Part shown: in pieces, positions 25,189-34,603 of the stretch
How the letters are laid out: every line of letters starts with the position of its first letter
How positions within the stretch are numbered: position 1 is the first letter of the stretch
DNA from: CAJQQK01 sp049116495
GTDB lineage: Bacteria > Pseudomonadota > Alphaproteobacteria > Rhizobiales > Hyphomicrobiaceae
Assembly (NCBI GenBank): GCA_049116495.1
Contig: JAGDYV010000034.1
Location: 1 to 64,000 of the forward strand
DNA: 64,000 nucleotides
Direction of reading: 5' to 3'
Translations under genes and position numbers: made by a program
The notes under the pieces: generated by a model
What the model saw: the letters and a program-made list of their open reading frames with translations, nothing else
What the model was told of the DNA's origin: nothing
Database searches by the model: none

Positions 25189-26828
25189 CCGATCAAGAAC
25201 AGTTGGATCCCGTCACCCTGACAATGTGGTGGAACAAGCTTGTAACGATTGTTGATGAAGCCCAAGCAACGCTGCTGCGTACGGCATTTTCGCGAATTGT
25301 AACGGATGCCTGGGACTTTAGTTGCGCGTTGTTTGATGCCAAGGGGCAGATGATCGCGCAAGGTCGACACGGGCTGCCGCAGTTTACCGGCTGCATGTCA
25401 TTCGCTTTGCATGACTTTCTTGAAGCGATTCCGGCTGAACAGATGCAGCCTGGCGACAGCCTGATTACGACCGATCCGTGGATTGGCGCCAGCCAGATCA
25501 ATGACGTTTTCTTCGTTACGCCCATTTTCAGAGGTGGCCGTATCGTTGCCTATGCGATGAGCGTCTCGCATTCTCCCGACGTCGGCGGACGACTGCTTTC
25601 AGCCGACTCAAAAGAAGTGTTCGAGGAAGGTTTTCGCTTGCCGGTTATCAAGCTCTATCAGGCCGGCAAGCCGAACGAAGACCTATTCCGCATCATACGC
25701 ATGAATGTTCGTGTTCCGGATATCGTTATTGGGGATCTGGAGGCGCAGCTGGCCGCGAACGTTATTACGGAACGTCGCCTGCAGGAGTTCATGGATGCCA
25801 TTGGCCGCGATGATCTTGACGCGTTGTTCGAAGAAGTATGGACCCGCTCTGATCAGGCGATGGCTCAGGCCATCGAAGCGATTCCGGATGGCATCTACAG
25901 CGGTGAGGCGGAGACCGACGGCTTCGAGAGACCGCTTAAGCTTTGCTGCAAAATCACCGTCGATGGCGACCGTCTCCATATCGACTGTACGGGATCATCA
26001 CCACAGGACGCATACGGCATCAATACGACCAAACGCTGGTCATTCGCCGAGGCGGCCTTTGGGTGCATTTGCGTCGCGCGGCCGGGATCGCCAGTGAATG
26101 GAGCGACGCTAAGACGTATCGATTACACCGTGCCGGAAGGCACCGTCATCAATGCGAAATTCCCCGCGGCGCTTGGGGGGCGCGCGCTTGTCGCGATGTA
26201 CCTTCCGAGTCTCGTCATCCGGACGCTCGGCCAAGCGTTACCGGACAAAGCAATAGCCGAAACAGGCGCGCCTCCGCATCTCTCCGCCTATATGGGAAAG
26301 GGCAACAGTGGGCGACGCTTTGTTGATATTCTTTTTGCAAACGGAGGACTTGGCGCACGCCCGACCATGGACGGCGTTCCATCTCTCGGATTCCCGGCAA
26401 ACATATCGGGCGTGCCGGTCGAGGTAACTGAAAACGAAAAACCTCTCACCTTCATCTATAAAGAGTTGGCAACGGATAGTGGTGGTCCCGGTAAATTTCG
26501 CGGCGGTCTGGGACATGCATTGGCGGTGCAGTCAACGTCAGCGGACACCATCACTTTCGCGCTTCGGATGGATCGTACCGCACACCCAACGATCGGCGTG
26601 GATGGCGGCAAGAATGGCGCGCCGGCCAGCATCGCGATCAACGGAGAACCGGCTCACCCGAAGAAGACGCGGGAACTGAGTAATGGTGATGTGTTTTCAG
26701 TTCAGTGTGCCGGCGGCGCCGGACATGGCCCCGTATCTGAACGAGATCGATCAAAGGTAGAATCCGACATTGCCGATGGCTACGTGTCCGAAGAGAACGC
26801 CGCACGGGACTATGGTTGGTCCGACTGA
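25185..26828 (+). CDS. hyuB: Hydantoinase/oxoprolinase-type subunit B (pair 3), altered metal-site motif
   Basis: A 547-residue HyuB-family subunit translationally coupled to hyuA (ATGA overlap). It opens with LDPVTLTMWWNKLVTIVDEA and closes with CAGGAGHGPVSERD and DGYVSEENAARDYGW. At the presumed metal-site motif it reads TDPWIGASQINDVFF: glutamine (Q104) stands where pairs 1 and 2 have histidine (GHVHD and GHFPD) and threonine replaces the leading asparagine. Either the subunit has a different ligand set or it belongs to a functionally distinct branch. It ends about 100 bases before the convergent molybdenum hydroxylase gene. Confidence 0.88.
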   Translation: MTDQEQLDPVTLTMWWNKLVTIVDEAQATLLRTAFSRIVTDAWDFSCALFDAKGQMIAQGRHGLPQFTGCMSFALHDFLEAIPAEQMQPGDSLITTDPWIGASQINDVFFVTPIFRGGRIVAYAMSVSHSPDVGGRLLSADSKEVFEEGFRLPVIKLYQAGKPNEDLFRIIRMNVRVPDIVIGDLEAQLAANVITERRLQEFMDAIGRDDLDALFEEVWTRSDQAMAQAIEAIPDGIYSGEAETDGFERPLKLCCKITVDGDRLHIDCTGSSPQDAYGINTTKRWSFAEAAFGCICVARPGSPVNGATLRRIDYTVPEGTVINAKFPAALGGRALVAMYLPSLVIRTLGQALPDKAIAETGAPPHLSAYMGKGNSGRRFVDILFANGGLGARPTMDGVPSLGFPANISGVPVEVTENEKPLTFIYKELATDSGGPGKFRGGLGHALAVQSTSADTITFALRMDRTAHPTIGVDGGKNGAPASIAINGEPAHPKKTRELSNGDVFSVQCAGGAGHGPVSERDRSKVESDIADGYVSEENAARDYGWSD

Positions 26829-26929
26829 AGCCGTGCCACGCCTTCGCTTCTCTGCGGCCTGCTCAGCAGGCGATTCGTGCGGAGAATAATTTCCAGACTA
26901 AAGCTTGGTGCTCTGAACTCGCTTGAAGG

Positions 26930-29260
26930 TCATCCGGTCTTGGCGTCGTGGATGGCGCGCCAGATGCGCTGTGGCGTAGCAGGCATCGGACAATCGGTGA
27001 TGCCCAGTGGGGCAAGTGCATCAAGAAGCGCGCCGGTCAAACAGGCAACCGCGCCAACCGTACCGGCTTCACCGGCACCTTTCACGCCAAGCGGATTTCG
27101 AGAAGTAGGTACACCGCTGATCTCGATCTCGAAGTGTGGCTGGTCGTCCGCGCGCGGCATATTGTAGTCCATGAAGGAACTGCTCAGCACCTGGCCATGC
27201 TCATCCCACACGATTTCCTCGCCAAATACTTGCCCGGCACCATGTGCAATTCCACCATGCATCTGACCATCCAGAAGAAGTGGATTGAGGACAATACCGA
27301 CATCCTCAACCGCGATGTAGCGCCGTATTTGAGACACTCCCGTGTCAGGATCGATCTCTACCTCCGCGACGTGGCAAGCGTTCGGAAATGTTGGCGCAGG
27401 TGGCAGAAAAGTTGCGAACCCCGAAAGTCCGCTATCCAAGCCGGATGGCATGAGCGCCGGCTGAAAGGCAATACTTGCCACCTCTCGAATGTCCAGGCCG
27501 CGATTGGTCCCGATAACCGAGAACAACCCATCCTCAAATTTAATGTCTTCCTCAGCTGCTTCGAGGGCATGTGCGGCAATCGCCTTGCCCTTTTCGATGA
27601 TCTTGGCCGAAGCCCCCATCAGCGCACTGCCACCGAGCGCCGATACGCGCGAGCCACCCGTACCGTGGCCATAGCCAACGACGTCGGTATCTCCCTGGAC
27701 GAACCGGATGGATTCAAAATCAAGCCCGAAGCGCTCTGATACCAACTGCTTGAAGACCGTTTCGTGACCTTGGCCGTGGGAGTGCGTGCCCATGAGTACG
27801 GTGGCTGTTCCTTGACGATCGAAGCGGATCTCACCGCCTTCATCGCCACCGCCAGCCGATTGTTCGATGGTGTTGATGATGCCGAGGCCAAGCAGGCGCC
27901 CGGACGCAGCGGCTGCCGCACGTCGTGCTTCGAAACCTTCAGCGTCAATCATGGCCAAGGCCCGGTCCATGTTGCGTTCGAATTCACCGCAGTCATAGTT
28001 GTAGGTGAGCGGCGTTTGATAGGGCATGGCAGCCGGCTGGATCAGGTTGCGACGGCGCAGTCCAACCCGGTTCAGACCCATCTCGTGCGCCGCTTTGTCA
28101 ATAATCTGCTCAATCAGTGACGTTGCCTCTGGACGGCCAGCACCACGCACAGCACCCGTCGGACTGGTGTTGGTCAGCACACCGGTCACCTGCGCATGCA
28201 TTGCAGGCGTTGTGTAAACGCCCGCCACACCGCTGATGTTGCCGAAGGAAGCATGTGGTCCGAAATTGGAGAGATACGCTCCCATGTTCGCTGTTACATC
28301 GACCCGTAATCCAAGGAAATCTCCATCTGCGTTGAGCGCAAGCTCGCCCCGCATTACAAAGTCACGGCCCTGCTCTTCCAATATCCCGTCCATGCGATCG
28401 TTGACCCATTTGACGGGGCGACCGATTTGGCGAGCCGCCCAAAGCACGAGCGGCAATTCCGGAAAAATCGTGGCTCTCAGCCCGAACGAACCGCCCATAT
28501 CAGGACTGACGATGCGTACCTGAGCTTCCGGAACGCGAAGCACGGATTCCGCCAACCAGCTCCGCATATCGTGCGGGAACTGGTTGCCGGCATGCAGCGT
28601 GTAGCGCGCGTCGGACGCGTTGTATTCTCCCAACGCCGCTCGAGGCTCCATGGCATTGACCGCAACCCGTGGCATCGGGAGTTCGATGCGCGTCACGTGA
28701 TCTGCGCCAGAGAACGCTGCGTCCGTCGCCGCTTCATCGCCGACTTCGAACCGAAAACAAATGTTATCGGGGCAGTCATTCCAGACACTTGGCGCATCCT
28801 CGGCCAAGGCCGCGACCGTGTCGGTATTGACTGGGAGTTCTTCATAGTCGATCTCAATCAGTTCAGCTGCAGTGCGAGCTTGATGACGCGTTTCGGCCAC
28901 GACAAATGCCACAGCATCTCCAACAAACATCGCTTTGGAACGAGCCAGGACGGGATGCGGGGGCACGAAGCCTGATTGGCCATCCGGTCGCTTCAACGGA
29001 TACATCTTCGCGCTTAGCGACGGCAGATCGCCGAGCCCAGCTCCGGCAACATCCTCGCCGGAGAAGATGGCCAGAACGCCCGGTGACTGGCATGCCGCAT
29101 CTGTATCGATGGACTTGATCAGTGCGTGTGCATGGGGCGAACGCAAGAGGTAGGACGCAGCCTGATTTGGTAGGTTTATGTCGTCCGTGTAGCGTCCGAG
29201 ACCGCGCAGGAAGCGATCATCTTCTTCTCTGGTTGCCGACTGGCCAAGACCCAACTTCAT
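26930..29260 (-). CDS. Molybdenum hydroxylase large subunit (xanthine dehydrogenase/CoxL family, form II-like)
   Basis: A 776-residue molybdopterin-cytosine-dinucleotide-binding subunit. It has FLRGLGRYTDDINLP at the start, GGSFGLRATIFPELPL, the active-site loop TGAVRGAGRPEATSLI, MGTHSHGQGHETVFKQL, and the catalytic-glutamate motif GVKGAGEAGTVGAVACL near the C-terminus. The loop reads VRGAGR, of the AYRGAGR (form II) kind, not the VAYRCSFR loop of true CO dehydrogenase, so the enzyme should hydroxylate an aldehyde, purine or N-heterocycle. The medium FAD and small iron-sulfur subunits that normally flank it are absent. The neighbours are hyuB pair 3 and a divergent M24 protein. It either uses partners from elsewhere or acts differently. 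Confidence 0.9.
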   Translation of the reverse strand: MKLGLGQSATREEDDRFLRGLGRYTDDINLPNQAASYLLRSPHAHALIKSIDTDAACQSPGVLAIFSGEDVAGAGLGDLPSLSAKMYPLKRPDGQSGFVPPHPVLARSKAMFVGDAVAFVVAETRHQARTAAELIEIDYEELPVNTDTVAALAEDAPSVWNDCPDNICFRFEVGDEAATDAAFSGADHVTRIELPMPRVAVNAMEPRAALGEYNASDARYTLHAGNQFPHDMRSWLAESVLRVPEAQVRIVSPDMGGSFGLRATIFPELPLVLWAARQIGRPVKWVNDRMDGILEEQGRDFVMRGELALNADGDFLGLRVDVTANMGAYLSNFGPHASFGNISGVAGVYTTPAMHAQVTGVLTNTSPTGAVRGAGRPEATSLIEQIIDKAAHEMGLNRVGLRRRNLIQPAAMPYQTPLTYNYDCGEFERNMDRALAMIDAEGFEARRAAAAASGRLLGLGIINTIEQSAGGGDEGGEIRFDRQGTATVLMGTHSHGQGHETVFKQLVSERFGLDFESIRFVQGDTDVVGYGHGTGGSRVSALGGSALMGASAKIIEKGKAIAAHALEAAEEDIKFEDGLFSVIGTNRGLDIREVASIAFQPALMPSGLDSGLSGFATFLPPAPTFPNACHVAEVEIDPDTGVSQIRRYIAVEDVGIVLNPLLLDGQMHGGIAHGAGQVFGEEIVWDEHGQVLSSSFMDYNMPRADDQPHFEIEISGVPTSRNPLGVKGAGEAGTVGAVACLTGALLDALAPLGITDCPMPATPQRIWRAIHDAKTG

Positions 29261-29716
29261 GTTCCGAAATGCCTCTGTCCTTCAGTTGTCAACTCAAACG
29301 AATATCCAATTCGGTCAGTCGACGACTTGCTCCCCAATCAGGTCAATTCTTGAATGGCGGACGCATGGTTGGAACGTTCCGCGATTGCGCAGCGCAATTT
29401 GGTCGCCAGTATCTGGCAATGACAATAGAGGAACAATGTCCCGATTGATCCATGTCCGGTCTGTCTCCGGTAGCACCAGAACGTCAGGTAAGGTCCAACC
29501 AACAATAATGCAGCATAAGACACGGTTCGTCGATAACATGGTCAAGTTGAACTGGTGCGAGCTGGAAGGGCGTTGGGTTGATCGTGCGCCGCGCCAAGCA
29601 GATGATGCGTCGTTGCAGCGTTTGATCTCGATTTTTCCTTATGCCTCCCCGTTTGGACAACGCCCGCCGATTGTCGGTAGTATTGGTCGTCGCTGTTAAG
29701 AGGAGGTCGCAATCCG
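29261..29716. other. Divergent intergenic region
   Basis: About 455 bases between the divergent molybdenum hydroxylase and M24 genes. Open frames here have no family resemblance. It ends in a strong ribosome-binding site (GAGGAGGT) for the M24 gene. No RNA gene or long repeat is seen. Confidence 0.5.
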
Positions 29717-30844
29717 ATGAAGACAATGCAGGATGCCACGGGCAATCTTTCCCGTTTGCAGGCGTTGGTCGATGCTAGCGAGTTCGATGCCGTGGTCGCC
29801 GTTTCGCCGGAAAACGTGCTGTATGCCGGCGATGTATTCATCTCCACGCAAGTCGACATTCGCGATCGGCTGGCCTTTGTCGTCTGGGCCAAAGGCCGTG
29901 CCCCCGCGTACGTTCTTTGCAGAGTCGAGGAGGGCTATGTTCGCCAAGAATCCTGGATCGATGATATCCGTACCTACAAGGAATTCGTGACATCGCCTGT
30001 CGATGTTCTAGCAGACACGCTGGATGAGTTTGGTTTGGCGCGAAGCCGGGTCGGCATAGAGACGGAATATCTAGGTATGCGCTATTATCAGGCGCTCATG
30101 ACGCGTCTGCCGGAGCTCCACCTTGAACCTTGCGAAGATCTGTTCGCTCAGGCGAGAATGATCAAATCCCAACGTGAGCGGGATATTCTGACGGCCGGTT
30201 TTCGCGGTACCGAAAAGGCGCTGATGGAAGCGTACACCGGGACCCGGGTCGGTGATAGCGAGCGTGACATGGCGTTCCGGCTATGCGATGGGATTCTCCG
30301 ATCGGGTGCTCAATCCGTTGCGTTCTGCCACATCAACGCCGGACCCAACACGGGATATCCACACATGGACCCATCCGACAACACCGTTGCTGCTGGCGAC
30401 ATCCTCAAGGCCGATGCCGGTGGGTTTTACAACCGCTACTATTCCAACGTCGGCCGCACGGCCAAGATGGGCAAGTTGAACGATGAAGATCGCTCTTGGT
30501 GGACCCGGTTGCGTGAGATTCATCATGAAATTATCGATATGGTCCGCCCCGGCAACACCGGCGCGCAGTTATTCGAGGCAGCAACTCGGCTGCACGAAAA
30601 GCACAACATTCCTTTTCCTTATGCGCATAATGGTCACGGTATCGGCCTGCAAGTGCATGAACACCCACTGATCAGTCCGCACGACAATACGCCGCTCCAA
30701 ACCGGGATGATGATGACGGTTGAGACTCGCGTGCGATGGGTCGGCAAGGTCGGCTACCACATGGAGGACTTGTTGGAAGTTACGGAAGGCGCACCGGTCG
30801 TGCGTTCCGATTACTTTGACAACGAGACGATATTGGTCGTTTGA
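29717..30844 (+). CDS. M24-family (creatinase/Xaa-Pro aminopeptidase-like) protein with one changed metal ligand
   Basis: A 375-residue pita-bread protein: an N-terminal creatinase-like domain (about 1-145) and a C-terminal M24 domain. Four of the five dinuclear-metal ligands are visible: D233 in LKADAGGFYN, H307 in GHGIGLQVHEHP, E336 in VETRVRW and E350 in YHMEDLLEV. The second aspartate is replaced by N244 in YYSNVGRT, where peptidases have SDxTRT. The protein may therefore be a single-metal or metal-free enzyme like creatinase, or an altered lyase/hydrolase such as the M24-derived DMSP lyase DddP. GAGGAGGT gives a very strong ribosome-binding site for the ATG at 29717. Activity on a C-N bond of a compound handled by the neighbouring HyuAB enzymes is inference. 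Confidence 0.87.
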   Translation: MKTMQDATGNLSRLQALVDASEFDAVVAVSPENVLYAGDVFISTQVDIRDRLAFVVWAKGRAPAYVLCRVEEGYVRQESWIDDIRTYKEFVTSPVDVLADTLDEFGLARSRVGIETEYLGMRYYQALMTRLPELHLEPCEDLFAQARMIKSQRERDILTAGFRGTEKALMEAYTGTRVGDSERDMAFRLCDGILRSGAQSVAFCHINAGPNTGYPHMDPSDNTVAAGDILKADAGGFYNRYYSNVGRTAKMGKLNDEDRSWWTRLREIHHEIIDMVRPGNTGAQLFEAATRLHEKHNIPFPYAHNGHGIGLQVHEHPLISPHDNTPLQTGMMMTVETRVRWVGKVGYHMEDLLEVTEGAPVVRSDYFDNETILVV

Positions 30845-30865
30845 AGCTCGGCGCTCTACGTCAAC

Positions 30866-32401
30866 CTACTCGGCTCCTCCAGCAGAAGCACCACTCTCGG
30901 CCTTTTTCTTGGTGCTGCGGAAACCGAAGTGCCAAGTGAAAAAAATTGTCAAGGCAAAGAAGAACAGCGCAATGGGGCTCTGCAGGAATACAGCGTAGTC
31001 ATTGCTGTTCATCAGGATGGCTTGACGTAAGGCGATCTCGAAGTCGTCGCCAAGAATAAATCCGATCACAAGACATACGATGGAGAACCCACCCTTGCGC
31101 ATCAAGTAGCCAAGAGCAGTGAACACGAAGAGCAATCCGACGTGAAACATCGAGTTGGACGGGATGTAGACGCCAATCACACAAAGCACGATCACGGTTG
31201 GCAGCACGACATGTTTGGGAATGCGCACGAACTGTACCCACAGGCGGATACCCACCCGGCCGATGATAATGTGCGCAACGTTGGCCAACAGCATGGAAGC
31301 AAAGATGCTGTAGATCAGAATGCCGTGCTCACGAATCATCAGTGGCCCCGGCACAACACCATGGATCTCAAAGGCCCCGATCAGCACCGCGGCGGCGACG
31401 TTGCCGGGAATGCCAAGAGCGATGGTCGGAATGAGGTTGGAGCCAACCACCGCACTGTTCGCGGCCTCGGTTGCCTGAATGCCTTCCAACCGGCCCTTGC
31501 CAAACTCTTCGCTGTGCTTGGAGGCGCGTTTGGCGGCGCCATATCCCAGAAACGCGGCCAAGGTTACGCCCAGCCCGGGTAACATGCCGACCACGGTGCC
31601 AATGCCGGCAGAGCGCAGCAGTGTCTTCCAACCGCTCCAAAATTCAAGCACCCCCAACTTGTTGTCTGCTTTGAACTCGGCCGCGGTGCGCGGCACTTCA
31701 GGGCGGGCTTCGCCCTGGTGGCGCAGATCAAACAACTGGGAAACGACGGAACTGAGCGCCAATGTGCCAATGGCAAAGGGCAGCAGAGGAATACCATCAA
31801 ACAACTCTACCGTTCCGAAGGTAAGACGCTCGGTACTGTCGACCGGATCGAGCCCCCAAGTGCTTAGGAAAACACCTAGTGCCGCGGCCAACACACCTTT
31901 GACCAGTGATTTTCCGGCTAGAGCAGCGATCAGGGTGAACGAGAACAGGATAATGGCGGTAAACTCGACCGGGCCAAACTTGAGCGCGATGGCGGCAATC
32001 GGCGCGGCCAGCAAAATAAGCATGATGTCCGAGAATGTGTCACCGCAGACCGACGAATAAAGCGCCGTCTTCATCGCCTTCTCAGGTTTGCCTTGTTGAG
32101 CGAGCGGATACCCATCCATGGCAGTTGCCGCAGCTTCCGGAGTACCGGGTGCGTTGATCAGAATAGCCGGGATGGCGCCACCGGATGTACCGCCCTTGTT
32201 CACCCCGACCAGAAACGCGATTGCCGCCAACGGTGAGAAATAGAAAGTAAGCGGGACCAGCACCGCCAAGGCCGTGACGCTGCCAAGGCCTGGCAGCACG
32301 CCAAAGATTATGCCGAGCGTCACGCCTGCGCAGATAAATAGAAGGTTCTGCCAAGTCCATGCAGCCTCGAAGCCGGCCGCCATCATGGTCGCGATTTCCA
32401 T
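30866..32401 (-). CDS. tctA: Tripartite tricarboxylate transporter large permease
   Basis: A 511-residue inner-membrane protein with about 11-12 hydrophobic segments, the large permease of a TctCBA system that imports citrate-like di- or tricarboxylates by ion coupling. The family signature is present: GVNKGGTSGGAIPAILINAPGTPEAAATAMDGYPLA with the following QQGKPEKAM, and the second-half GMLPGLGVTLAAFLGYGAAKR and LGIPGNVAAAVLIGAFEIHG. GGAAG lies five bases before the ATG at 32401. It is the last gene of the tctC-tctB-tctA operon and is convergent with the M24 gene (21 bases). The real substrate of such systems varies widely. Confidence 0.93.
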   Translation of the reverse strand: MEIATMMAAGFEAAWTWQNLLFICAGVTLGIIFGVLPGLGSVTALAVLVPLTFYFSPLAAIAFLVGVNKGGTSGGAIPAILINAPGTPEAAATAMDGYPLAQQGKPEKAMKTALYSSVCGDTFSDIMLILLAAPIAAIALKFGPVEFTAIILFSFTLIAALAGKSLVKGVLAAALGVFLSTWGLDPVDSTERLTFGTVELFDGIPLLPFAIGTLALSSVVSQLFDLRHQGEARPEVPRTAAEFKADNKLGVLEFWSGWKTLLRSAGIGTVVGMLPGLGVTLAAFLGYGAAKRASKHSEEFGKGRLEGIQATEAANSAVVGSNLIPTIALGIPGNVAAAVLIGAFEIHGVVPGPLMIREHGILIYSIFASMLLANVAHIIIGRVGIRLWVQFVRIPKHVVLPTVIVLCVIGVYIPSNSMFHVGLLFVFTALGYLMRKGGFSIVCLVIGFILGDDFEIALRQAILMNSNDYAVFLQSPIALFFFALTIFFTWHFGFRSTKKKAESGASAGGAE

Positions 32402-32422
32402 TGAGCTTCCGATCGAGTGCGA

Positions 32423-32908
32423 TTAGCGCCAGATGCCTGGCATTTCAGTGGAGAAGAAGTACCAAGCCGCTTGTGAAAGCAAGATCGGCATGATCACCGC
32501 CGTGCCAATCAGCGGTTTGATCTGATGCACGCGGATGTAGAACATCGTGGCGAACAGTAGAACCGTCATGCCGGGTTCGAACCCGATATGGCTGATGATC
32601 GCCCAGGCAATGCCGGAGCCGAGCGCCCACAGACCAAGGTTGATCAATACGTCGACATTGATGCCGGTGGCTTCTTTACCGAACTCATCATCCATGGCGT
32701 CAGCTTCGGCGGAACTCAGCCGCCACGCGTTCCAGGCCATCAAGGTGGAGAGTATCAAACCGGCACCAACGGCAATCGACGGAACCAATCCGGGCGAAAT
32801 GTCAAACTCGCTGGTTGGCGGCTCGGTGTTATTCGGAATTAGCCAGACGAGGCAGAAGATACAAACCGGAATCAGAATGAGTCCAGCTATCAAGTGGGTG
32901 TTTCGCAC
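32423..32908 (-). CDS. tctB: Tripartite tricarboxylate transporter small permease
   Basis: The small permease of the same transporter, about 161 residues with four hydrophobic helices: HLIAGLILIPVCIFCLVWL, GLVPSIAVGAGLILSTLM, LINLGLWALGSGIAWAIISH and the pair FEPGMTVLLFATMFYIR and IGTAVIMPILLSQAAWYFF. The motif FDISPGLVPSIAVGAGLIL is typical of TctB. Two GTG starts are possible. The one at 32908 has GGAG upstream and begins just before the first helix. The one at 32959 adds 17 polar residues. The gene lies between tctC and tctA, about 20 bases before tctA, consistent with one transcript. Confidence 0.85.
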   Translation of the reverse strand: MRNTHLIAGLILIPVCIFCLVWLIPNNTEPPTSEFDISPGLVPSIAVGAGLILSTLMAWNAWRLSSAEADAMDDEFGKEATGINVDVLINLGLWALGSGIAWAIISHIGFEPGMTVLLFATMFYIRVHQIKPLIGTAVIMPILLSQAAWYFFSTEMPGIWR

Positions 32909-32983
32909 CGGGCTCTTGTCTCCACATTGGGTGTGAACGAGGCGGCGCAGAGCGCGCACCGCCTCGAACTATATCGCAAGAGT

Positions 32984-33907
32984 TTACTGGATGGCCGCCA
33001 GAACCTTTTCCAGACTCTTGGTGGTTTCGGCAGCCAACTTGGTCAAGTCTGCACCGGCCTTGTAGGCTTTCGGGAACTTGATGTTCTTGAGCAACTTGGT
33101 GAAATCGGGATCATCCAAAATTTTCTTAGCCGCTGCTTCAATTTTTTTGGCGATGTCATCAGGTAGCCCCGCCGGCCCGACCAGAACCGCATTGCCGACT
33201 TGCGATACGCCGTAAAGATCTTGGATGGACGGTGCTTCCGGGGTGTATGCCAACGGTTTGGACAGGAACGACGCCAGCACCGTCATTTCGTTCGGGTACT
33301 TCTGATGGATGCCGCCGCTGTAAGCGAACTCAACCTTGCCGCCGAGGATGAAAGGCACCATTTCGCCGCCGCCGCGGGTCGGGATAAGGTTCCACTTCAC
33401 ACCCTCTTTCTTGGCGATGAATGCGAGGATGGCCTTGGAGATGCCCCCCATGTCTGCGACGTTAACCGCCTTCTTCTTGGAGTATGCGATGAGTTCCTGG
33501 AAGTTTTTGTACGGCTGTTTGGGGGTTGAAATGATTGCCGGTTGATAGGACGCGACACCGGCGATGAGGCGCAGATCCTTCATGCGATATTTCACGGCCT
33601 TTTGCGCCAACGGGTTCCAAATCATGTTGTTGAGGTCGGAATAGGCAATCGTGTAACCATCCGGCTTGGCCTTTGACACGCGAGTGATGCCGACGGCGCT
33701 ACCGCCACCCGGCGTCGGTTTGACGACGATTTTGGTGCCCAATTCGCGTCCCAATGCCTTCGACATCACCTGGGACATGCTGTAAGTCGTGCCGCCGGCT
33801 TTGTAAGGCACGATCAACGTTATGGGTTTGCTCGGCCAGTCTGCGGCGGCGACATCACCGGCCACCGCCATTGCTAGGACAGAACCCAAGATGGAACGCA
33901 GCTTCAT
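32984..33907 (-). CDS. tctC: Tripartite tricarboxylate transporter substrate-binding protein (Bug family)
   Basis: A 307-residue periplasmic receptor of the TctC/Bug family. Signal peptide about 1-21 (ILGSVLAMAVAGDVAA). The mature start is DWPSKPITLIVPYKAGGTTYSMSQVMS, the usual family opening with the first ligand loop, followed by IVVKPTPGGGSAVGITRVSKAKPDGYT and the second loop near GNAVLVGPAGLPDDIAKKIEAAAKKIL. AGAGGAG about eight bases before the ATG at 33907 is a strong ribosome-binding site, fitting a highly expressed receptor. It is the first gene of the operon. The ligand is not identifiable, because Bug receptors bind anything from amino acids to aromatic acids. Confidence 0.92.
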   Translation of the reverse strand: MKLRSILGSVLAMAVAGDVAAADWPSKPITLIVPYKAGGTTYSMSQVMSKALGRELGTKIVVKPTPGGGSAVGITRVSKAKPDGYTIAYSDLNNMIWNPLAQKAVKYRMKDLRLIAGVASYQPAIISTPKQPYKNFQELIAYSKKKAVNVADMGGISKAILAFIAKKEGVKWNLIPTRGGGEMVPFILGGKVEFAYSGGIHQKYPNEMTVLASFLSKPLAYTPEAPSIQDLYGVSQVGNAVLVGPAGLPDDIAKKIEAAAKKILDDPDFTKLLKNIKFPKAYKAGADLTKLAAETTKSLEKVLAAIQ

Positions 33908-34603
33908 CTAGCTTACTCCTCTACCTGTTTACACATTCACTAAAATTCCAAGAGGAACAGTTCCAGAAGCGGACCGAGCCTCGTCAACGGATTACGATGT
34001 TCAAGTCGCGGAGCGCGGCCCAAACACTCAATCCTTCCAACAGTCTGACACAATATTCAAATGGTGCAACGATAACCAGAATGCGGATTGAGTCGGATCG
34101 ACCCAATTTGCGCACAATGAGCCCCGCAATAGGATGATCGGTAACCTTGTACGCAGCGATCTTTTCAGTTCGTTAGTGCGTGGTCCACCTGCCATGAACT
34201 GCCATGGATAAAGCATGCCAGATCTCGCAAGCTTGAAGCACCGTTGCCATCAACAACGGCCACGAAGCCAGCACCAAAACCCGTCGTCACTGGAATCCCA
34301 AAAGGCCACAGGTCATCGCCAATCGCGATGGCAGCGGCGGCGGTCTGGACGCGCAGTCTGCGCGCACTGTCGTGCAGAATATCTTTGAAAAGATCGCAAA
34401 GGGTTGCTGATCAGGCGAACTCGGTCACATCAAGCTGGAACACGGCAGTTCGCTCCATAAAGAGAAAAAATGCCATATCCGGTCGGGTGCTCCGCAGACA
34501 ATGCCAACTGAATTCTCCTCTAACGTCGCGAAGTTTCGACTGGAGCGAGACTGCTAGATCCCATAGATTGTCTCAACGGGTCGCCCACAAGGCTGTTTGG
34601 AAC
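33908..34603. other. Long divergent intergenic region
   Basis: About 700 bases between tctC and the DUF1194 gene. It holds the promoters of both. Continuous open frames exist (one extends the DUF1194 frame upstream to 34244), but their translations have no recognisable domain and look like arginine/serine-rich background. A decayed gene cannot be excluded. Confidence 0.5.

Noticed and set aside
26930..29260. True CO dehydrogenase (coxL form I)
   Set aside because: The active-site loop is of the RGAGR type, not the VAYRCSFR loop required for CO oxidation, and the coxMS genes are absent.
29122..29699. Plus-strand frames in the gap before the M24 gene
   Set aside because: Two overlapping frames without domain or ribosome-binding site. 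Part of one lies opposite the molybdenum hydroxylase gene.
34244..34603. Upstream extension of the DUF1194 frame
   Set aside because: The translation is Arg/Ser/Lys-rich background with no domain. The DUF1194 domain and its signal segment begin after the ATG at 34604.
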